Positions 59,927-64,000 of a stretch of DNA of 64,000 nucleotides are shown here, piece after piece. Within the stretch, counting starts at the first letter, position 1, and each line of letters starts with the position of its first letter. The stretch comes from Methanomassiliicoccales archaeon LGM-RCC1 (GTDB taxonomy: Archaea > Thermoplasmatota > Thermoplasmata > Methanomassiliicoccales > Methanomethylophilaceae), in assembly GCA_030168575.1 (NCBI GenBank), contig CP115555.1, positions 1,302,001 through 1,366,000 on the forward strand, in the 5' to 3' direction. The translations under genes were made by a program, and so were the position numbers. The notes under the pieces were generated by a model. It did not search any database and was not told where the DNA came from. It saw only the letters and a list, made by a program, of their open reading frames with translations.

Positions 59927-61564
59927 TCACATCTCGCCGGCCATGCCGTGAGGGCCGTTGGCGAGAGCATCGCTTGCGGCAGGCGCCGGAGGGGCCCTGC
60001 GGGATGCGATGACATCATCGATCCTGAGGATCATGTTGGAGACTTCCTCGGCTGAGTTGATTGCCTGCGACTTAACCCTGAGGGGCTCGACGACGTTGCG
60101 TGCGAGCATGTCAACAGCCTCTCCGGTCTCGAGGTCGAGTCCGAAGTACTTGGCCTTGGCGTTCTTCTTCTCGTGGGCGTTCTTCAGCTTGATGATGCTG
60201 TCGATGGGGTCAATTCCAGCGTTCTCAGCGAGAGTCCAGGGGATGATCTCCATGGCCTTCGCGAACTTCTCGATTGCGAGCTGTTCCCTTCCGCCGACGG
60301 AGGATGCGTAATCCATGAGAGCGAGCTCGACCTCGATCTCGGGTGCACCTGCTCCTGCAACGACCTTTCCGTCCTCGAGTGCGACTCCGACAGCGCGGAT
60401 TGCGTCGTTGAGCGCCCTCTCGACTTCCTCGAGCACATGCTCGGTTCCGCCGCGGATGAAGATTGTGACTGCCTTTGCGTTCTTGCATCCGGTCACGAAG
60501 GACATTCCGTCCTCTCCGACCTTCCTCTCCTCTACGCATCCTGCGGTTCCCAGGTCCTTGCTGGAGATCTCCAGGACGTTTCCGCAGATTGTTGCACCGG
60601 TTGCCAGTGCGAGTGCGTCGAGATCGGATGCCTTGCATCTCCTGTAGGCAAGGATTCCTGCCTTTGCGAGGTAGTGCTGGACGAGCTCGTCCACTCCCTT
60701 GGAGCAGTACACGACGTTGGCTCCGGCCTTCTTGATGGCCTCGACCATGGCCTTCATGGAGTTCTCTTCCTCTGCGAGGAACGAGGACATCATTGTGGGG
60801 TCTGTGATCTGGATGGATGCATCGAACTCTGTCTTCTTGACCTCGAGGGCACAGGAGAAGAGTGCGATCTTTGCCTTGTCGACCTTGTCAGGCATCCTGC
60901 TGTGGACCTTCTCCTTGTCGACTACGATTCCGGTGACGATCTCGGTGTCTGCGATGGTTCCTCCGACCTTCTTCTGGAGGCGGACGTTCTTGGGGTCGAC
61001 GATTCCCTTCTCGACGACTGTCTTTGAAGCCTTGACGACGAGGTCTGCCAGAAGAGACTCCTCGTCTCCGACGGACTTGCCGGTGAGGGCTGTTACTGCG
61101 ACCTGCTTGAGGATCTTGTCGTTCTTTGCGTCGACTGCGATCTTGTCCAGGACCTCCATGGCCTTGGCAGCTGCCATCTTGTAACCGTTGGTGATGACTG
61201 TGGGGTGGACGTTAGCCTCGATCAGTTCCTCGGACTGCTTCAGGAGCTCTCCTGCGAGGACGACGGATGTTGTTGTACCGTCTCCGCACTCGGAGTCCTG
61301 TGTCTTAGCGACCTCGACGACCATCTTGGCTGCGGGGTGCTGGACGTCGATCTCCTTAAGGATGGTCACACCGTCGTTGGTGATGACGACATCACCGATG
61401 GTGTTGACGAGCATCTTGTCCATTCCCTTGGGTCCGAGTGTGGACCTTACCGCATCCGCGACTGCCTTGGCAGCGGAGATGTTGTTGAACTGGGCTTCTT
61501 TGTCCTTGCTTCTCTGTGTACCCTCTTTGAGTACGATGACAGGCTGATTTCCAGAACCATACAT
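59927..61564 (-). CDS. Thermosome (group II chaperonin) subunit
   Basis: ATP-driven protein folding in a double ring. 545 residues from ATG 61564 ([18 protein letters not shown]), which has AAAGGTGA five bases upstream; GTG 61573 is the alternative. Diagnostic stretches are [42 protein letters not shown] and [12 protein letters not shown]. The tail ends GPHGMAGEM, shorter than the Gly/Met-rich tails of some paralogues. A TATA box TTTATATA is at 61606-61613 and a terminator follows. Confidence 0.98.
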   Translation of the reverse strand: MYGSGNQPVIVLKEGTQRSKDKEAQFNNISAAKAVADAVRSTLGPKGMDKMLVNTIGDVVITNDGVTILKEIDVQHPAAKMVVEVAKTQDSECGDGTTTSVVLAGELLKQSEELIEANVHPTVITNGYKMAAAKAMEVLDKIAVDAKNDKILKQVAVTALTGKSVGDEESLLADLVVKASKTVVEKGIVDPKNVRLQKKVGGTIADTEIVTGIVVDKEKVHSRMPDKVDKAKIALFSCALEVKKTEFDASIQITDPTMMSSFLAEEENSMKAMVEAIKKAGANVVYCSKGVDELVQHYLAKAGILAYRRCKASDLDALALATGATICGNVLEISSKDLGTAGCVEERKVGEDGMSFVTGCKNAKAVTIFIRGGTEHVLEEVERALNDAIRAVGVALEDGKVVAGAGAPEIEVELALMDYASSVGGREQLAIEKFAKAMEIIPWTLAENAGIDPIDSIIKLKNAHEKKNAKAKYFGLDLETGEAVDMLARNVVEPLRVKSQAINSAEEVSNMILRIDDVIASRRAPPAPAASDALANGPHGMAGEM

Positions 61565-61605
61565 GGCTTTCACCTTTCTATGGTTCGACGATATTTTAGT
61601 TCTTC

Positions 61606-61613
61606 TATATAAA
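61606..61613 (-). promoter_or_regulatory. Thermosome TATA box
   Basis: ACTTTATATAG on the minus strand, 42-49 bases before the ATG, predicting a leader of about 20 bases that carries the GGTGA ribosome site. Confidence 0.65.
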
Positions 61614-61654
61614 GTATGCTAATAGGAATTCAGAAAGGTCGGGTGAAGCCAGCG

Positions 61655-62935
61655 TCAATAGAAGTCCTCTATGCGCCGCTGCGTCAGGTAATCCTTGAGC
61701 ACCTCCGAGTTCCTCAGCCATCTTTCCTTCTTCAGGTCCATGAACGCGTTGATCTGAGGCCAGAGTCCCTCCAGGTTCTCTGCGGTGTAGGGTTTGGTCC
61801 TGAGAGCAGCACGTACATTCTCCCTGATGTTCCAAACTCCCAGTGGGATGTCGTATCCAGGATGTATCTCCCTGAACACCAGTACGGCTGCGGAGCGTCC
61901 GATGCTTGCCAGGTATTCAGTGGCTGCCAATCTCGCGGCGTAATAGGCTCCGGTGATGTTGTCAGCGTATGATGTGCGTCCATCGAAGAACTCGTAGTCG
62001 TGGTCGAGTATCATCTCGTTAGGACTTGGGTTCCAAGAGGTCTTGGGATACCAAGCCTCGATCATCTCGTACCTCCAGGTCGTGGGCATCATGACTATGG
62101 ACCACCAGTTATCCAGTTCCTTCCATTGGAAGAGCCTGAACTCATCGATGGTCTCAAGGTACCTGACATCCTTCATCATCTCCTTGCCGATCATGTCATC
62201 GACAGCGGTGATGCTCCATCTGGTGGGGACGAACCTCCTCCTCTTTCCGATCCCCATGGTGCCGACGGAGAAGGCCTTCTCTATCTCGGAAACCAATGTA
62301 CCGTTGTTATATGCTGCCATGACGGCATCCACTGACCTCATATCGGTATCATAGAAGGATTTCTCCAGATTATGCTCGAATCTCCCGTTCTCAACACGGA
62401 TCTCGGACATCTTTCCTGAAGGTCCGAACGGCATGATCTCGTCATCCAGGACTATCCTGCCTGAGGGCCTTTTCTCGAACATAGTCTCTACGCTGACAGG
62501 TTTCTCGGTCAATGCAAGTTCCTGCACGTTGTCAACGATCCTGCCGGATTTCTGGAAATCTGTCGCATCTATCCTGTACTTTCCACGGACAAGCTGGAAT
62601 CTCATGGCGGCGATATCGTACATGGACTTGCCTCCCCAGAGCTCGGGTTTGTCCAGGACTGTGGTGTCTCCCATGTATGTGGGGAGAAGTGGACCTATCT
62701 CCACCTTTGGATAGCCGTACCTTCCCACGAAAACAGCGGGGGGTGAGCTACCAGCGATGTCGTTGCTCTTGATCTCCGGGGTGTTGAGCTTCTTGGTGTA
62801 GAACTTCACCATCAGGGGGCATCTGTCCTTTCCGCAAAGGCGTCTTGTACCCTTGCATACGTTGCAGAGACCGTTCTTCACAATGGAATCGCTATTCTCG
62901 AGTGCTTCTTCGAATAAAGTGCTCTGCTCCCCCAT
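61655..62935 (-). CDS. nreA: NreA DNA repair protein with PCNA-interaction motif
   Basis: Archaeal NreA proteins help repair DNA damage together with PCNA. The 426-residue protein has the N-terminal four-cysteine ribbon CNVCKGTRRLCGKDRC (about residues 24-39) and the conserved SSPPAVFVGRYGYPKVEIGP. It ends in QRRIEDFY, a PIP-box (Q-x4-F-Y) at the very C-terminus, as in characterised NreA. No partner gene is in the operon; the thermosome lies downstream on the same strand. Confidence 0.94.
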   Translation of the reverse strand: MGEQSTLFEEALENSDSIVKNGLCNVCKGTRRLCGKDRCPLMVKFYTKKLNTPEIKSNDIAGSSPPAVFVGRYGYPKVEIGPLLPTYMGDTTVLDKPELWGGKSMYDIAAMRFQLVRGKYRIDATDFQKSGRIVDNVQELALTEKPVSVETMFEKRPSGRIVLDDEIMPFGPSGKMSEIRVENGRFEHNLEKSFYDTDMRSVDAVMAAYNNGTLVSEIEKAFSVGTMGIGKRRRFVPTRWSITAVDDMIGKEMMKDVRYLETIDEFRLFQWKELDNWWSIVMMPTTWRYEMIEAWYPKTSWNPSPNEMILDHDYEFFDGRTSYADNITGAYYAARLAATEYLASIGRSAAVLVFREIHPGYDIPLGVWNIRENVRAALRTKPYTAENLEGLWPQINAFMDLKKERWLRNSEVLKDYLTQRRIEDFY

Positions 62936-63162
62936 GGACTTAGGTATGGGTTAGATGTTAAAATAAGGAACGAATAGGAGAGACAGTTGGATTTCTCCGG
63001 TTGCAAGGGGCTGTCTCCCACTATGATTGTGCATATGGGTTGGAGAATATAAAACCCATTGATTAACAGTAGTTAAAAGTTGGATAATGGTCAATTATCG
63101 AATGTTTTTCACAGGAGGTATTTATAAAAGATGGAAAGAACGGGGCATTGCCCCGTATGAAT
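62936..63162. other. Intergenic region upstream of nreA
   Basis: Contains the nreA promoter, an inverted repeat GAGACAG/CTGTCTC (62980-62986 and 63011-63017) and the hisD terminator. No gene is visible. Confidence 0.4.
63141..63155 (-). terminator. Terminator after hisD
   Basis: CGGGGC/GCCCCG stem with a three-base loop, followed on the minus strand by TTCTTTCCATCTTTTA; it begins eight bases past the hisD stop. Confidence 0.7.
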
Positions 63163-64000
63163 TCATTCGTCCGAATCGGATTTCCTAGCCGTGACGGATG
63201 CGCCGTGGGCATAGAGTCCCTCGGCATTCGCGAGGGTCTCGACCGTGTGAGCGAGCTCCGCCAATCCCTCTTTGGTGAGATATTGGACAGTGGATGTCTT
63301 CATGAAGGCCATCACGTTCAGTCCGGAACAGGTCTTAGCGTGCTCGGCCGTGGGCAGCACGTGGTTGGTACCCGAAGCATAATCGCCTGCGGCCACAGGG
63401 GTGTACGGGCCGACGAAGATCGAACCAGCGTTCTTGACCTTGCTGAGCGTATCCAAGGGGTCCTTGGTCTGGATGGAAAGGTGCTCCGGAGCGATCTCGT
63501 TGATGATCTCCACAGCCAGGTCCATATCGTCAGCGATGATGTATCCTGAGTTGTTCATGGCCTTCTCGATGATCTCCTTCCTGGGAGTCTCGCTGATGAA
63601 CTTCTCCATGATCTTCCAGGCCTTGTCAGGAAGTTCGGGGTCGTCTGTTACGAGTAGACAGGCTGATGATGGATCGTGCTCGGCCTGGGCCACAAGGTCC
63701 ATGGCCACGAATTCGACGTCCGCTGTCTCGTCTGCAAGGACAGCTACCTCGCTCGGTCCTGCAGGGAAGTCTATGTCCACCTTGTCCCTGAGCATCATCT
63801 TTGCCGCGGTGACGAACACGTTTCCGGGACCTACGATCTTCTGGACAGGCTCAACGCTCCCGGTACCGAGGGCCATAGCGGCAATCGCCTGGGCACCTCC
63901 GCTGTAATAGATCTCGTCCACGCCTGCGATATCGGCTGCTACGAGTGTGAGGGGGTTGGCAGGAGCCGGTGTGAACATGATGACCTCGTCGACACCAGCC
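63163..64000 (-). CDS. hisD: Histidinol dehydrogenase (5' end beyond window)
   Basis: Oxidises L-histidinol to L-histidine in two NAD-dependent steps, the last in histidine synthesis. The visible C-terminal 278 codons of a protein normally about 420-430 long include the substrate/zinc region IVGPGNVFVTAAK, DFPAGPSEVAVLAD, QAEHDPSSACLLVT and NEIAPEHLSIQT, and GTNHVLPTAEHAKTCSGL. The frame is open to position 64000, so the gene runs off the window and its start lies outside. A hairpin terminator follows the stop, so it is the last gene of its operon. Confidence 0.96.
   Translation of the reverse strand, partial: AGVDEVIMFTPAPANPLTLVAADIAGVDEIYYSGGAQAIAAMALGTGSVEPVQKIVGPGNVFVTAAKMMLRDKVDIDFPAGPSEVAVLADETADVEFVAMDLVAQAEHDPSSACLLVTDDPELPDKAWKIMEKFISETPRKEIIEKAMNNSGYIIADDMDLAVEIINEIAPEHLSIQTKDPLDTLSKVKNAGSIFVGPYTPVAAGDYASGTNHVLPTAEHAKTCSGLNVMAFMKTSTVQYLTKEGLAELAHTVETLANAEGLYAHGASVTARKSDSDE

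Overview
The window reads as an archaeal chromosome, most likely a methanogen of the order Methanomassiliicoccales (class Thermoplasmata). Archaeal markers are sn-glycerol-1-phosphate dehydrogenase, Trm1, archaeal DnaG, thermosome, XPD-type helicase, Hjc resolvase, NreA with a PCNA-binding tail, MptD and the bifunctional FBP aldolase/phosphatase. TATA-like boxes and GGTGA/GGAGG ribosome sites precede many genes. Stop-codon use is striking. Of 59 protein genes whose 3' ends are visible, 56 end in TGA, 3 in TAA and none in TAG. Four genes carry an in-frame TAG with coding sequence on both sides: citrate synthase (codon 13), a YdeI/OmdA-family protein (codon 45), a coiled-coil protein (codon 23) and a hypothetical protein (codon 77). 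The simplest reading is that TAG is a sense codon, almost certainly pyrrolysine, used in ordinary non-methyltransferase proteins. No pyl gene lies in the window, so the decoding itself is inferred.

Layout. 1-9 kb holds lipid backbone synthesis (egsA), a flavoprotein, superoxide reductase, purA, trm1, a THEP1 NTPase, mptD and the amber-containing citrate synthase. 9-15 kb holds a ubiquitin-like SAMP/ThiS protein, two CobQ-type genes and an Mre11-like/YhaN-like repair pair. 15-25 kb holds dnaG behind a long structured leader, a protease-less Lon-like AAA protein, two exported surface proteins, and tpiA and fbp. 25-31 kb holds gpmA, aspS, hjc, a MATE exporter, sfsA and the amber ydeI-like gene. 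31-34 kb is AT-rich and accessory: two AAA/DUF4143 ATPases, one of them inside a 1.5-kb segment bounded by a tRNA-Ser gene and a 16-bp copy of that tRNA's 3' end.

34-45 kb holds a BASS transporter, XPD helicase, a TPR-like protein, a pyridoxal kinase-GNAT fusion, YgiQ, a SprT-like protein, small genes, a gpmA remnant and a pair of radical SAM proteins. 45-51 kb is a run of Sel1-repeat proteins, the two other amber genes, a phosphoribosyltransferase, a trypsin-like protease and unknown genes. It ends in 0.8 kb of AT-rich non-coding DNA with an iterated AGCT-centred motif. 51-59 kb holds an SDR, a 31-residue membrane peptide, MscS, a 1243-residue surface protein lacking a start codon for its apparent 5' end, two overlapping serine recombinases and a MarR regulator. 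59-64 kb holds the thermosome, nreA and a partial hisD.

Genes are short co-oriented operons, often joined by ATGA overlaps (thep1-trm1, citrate synthase-mptD, the two cobQ genes, mre11-yhaN, xpd-BASS, the recombinase pair). A CCACTTTCGG word sits 27-29 bp upstream of the TATA box of both mre11 and hjc, suggesting shared control of repair genes.
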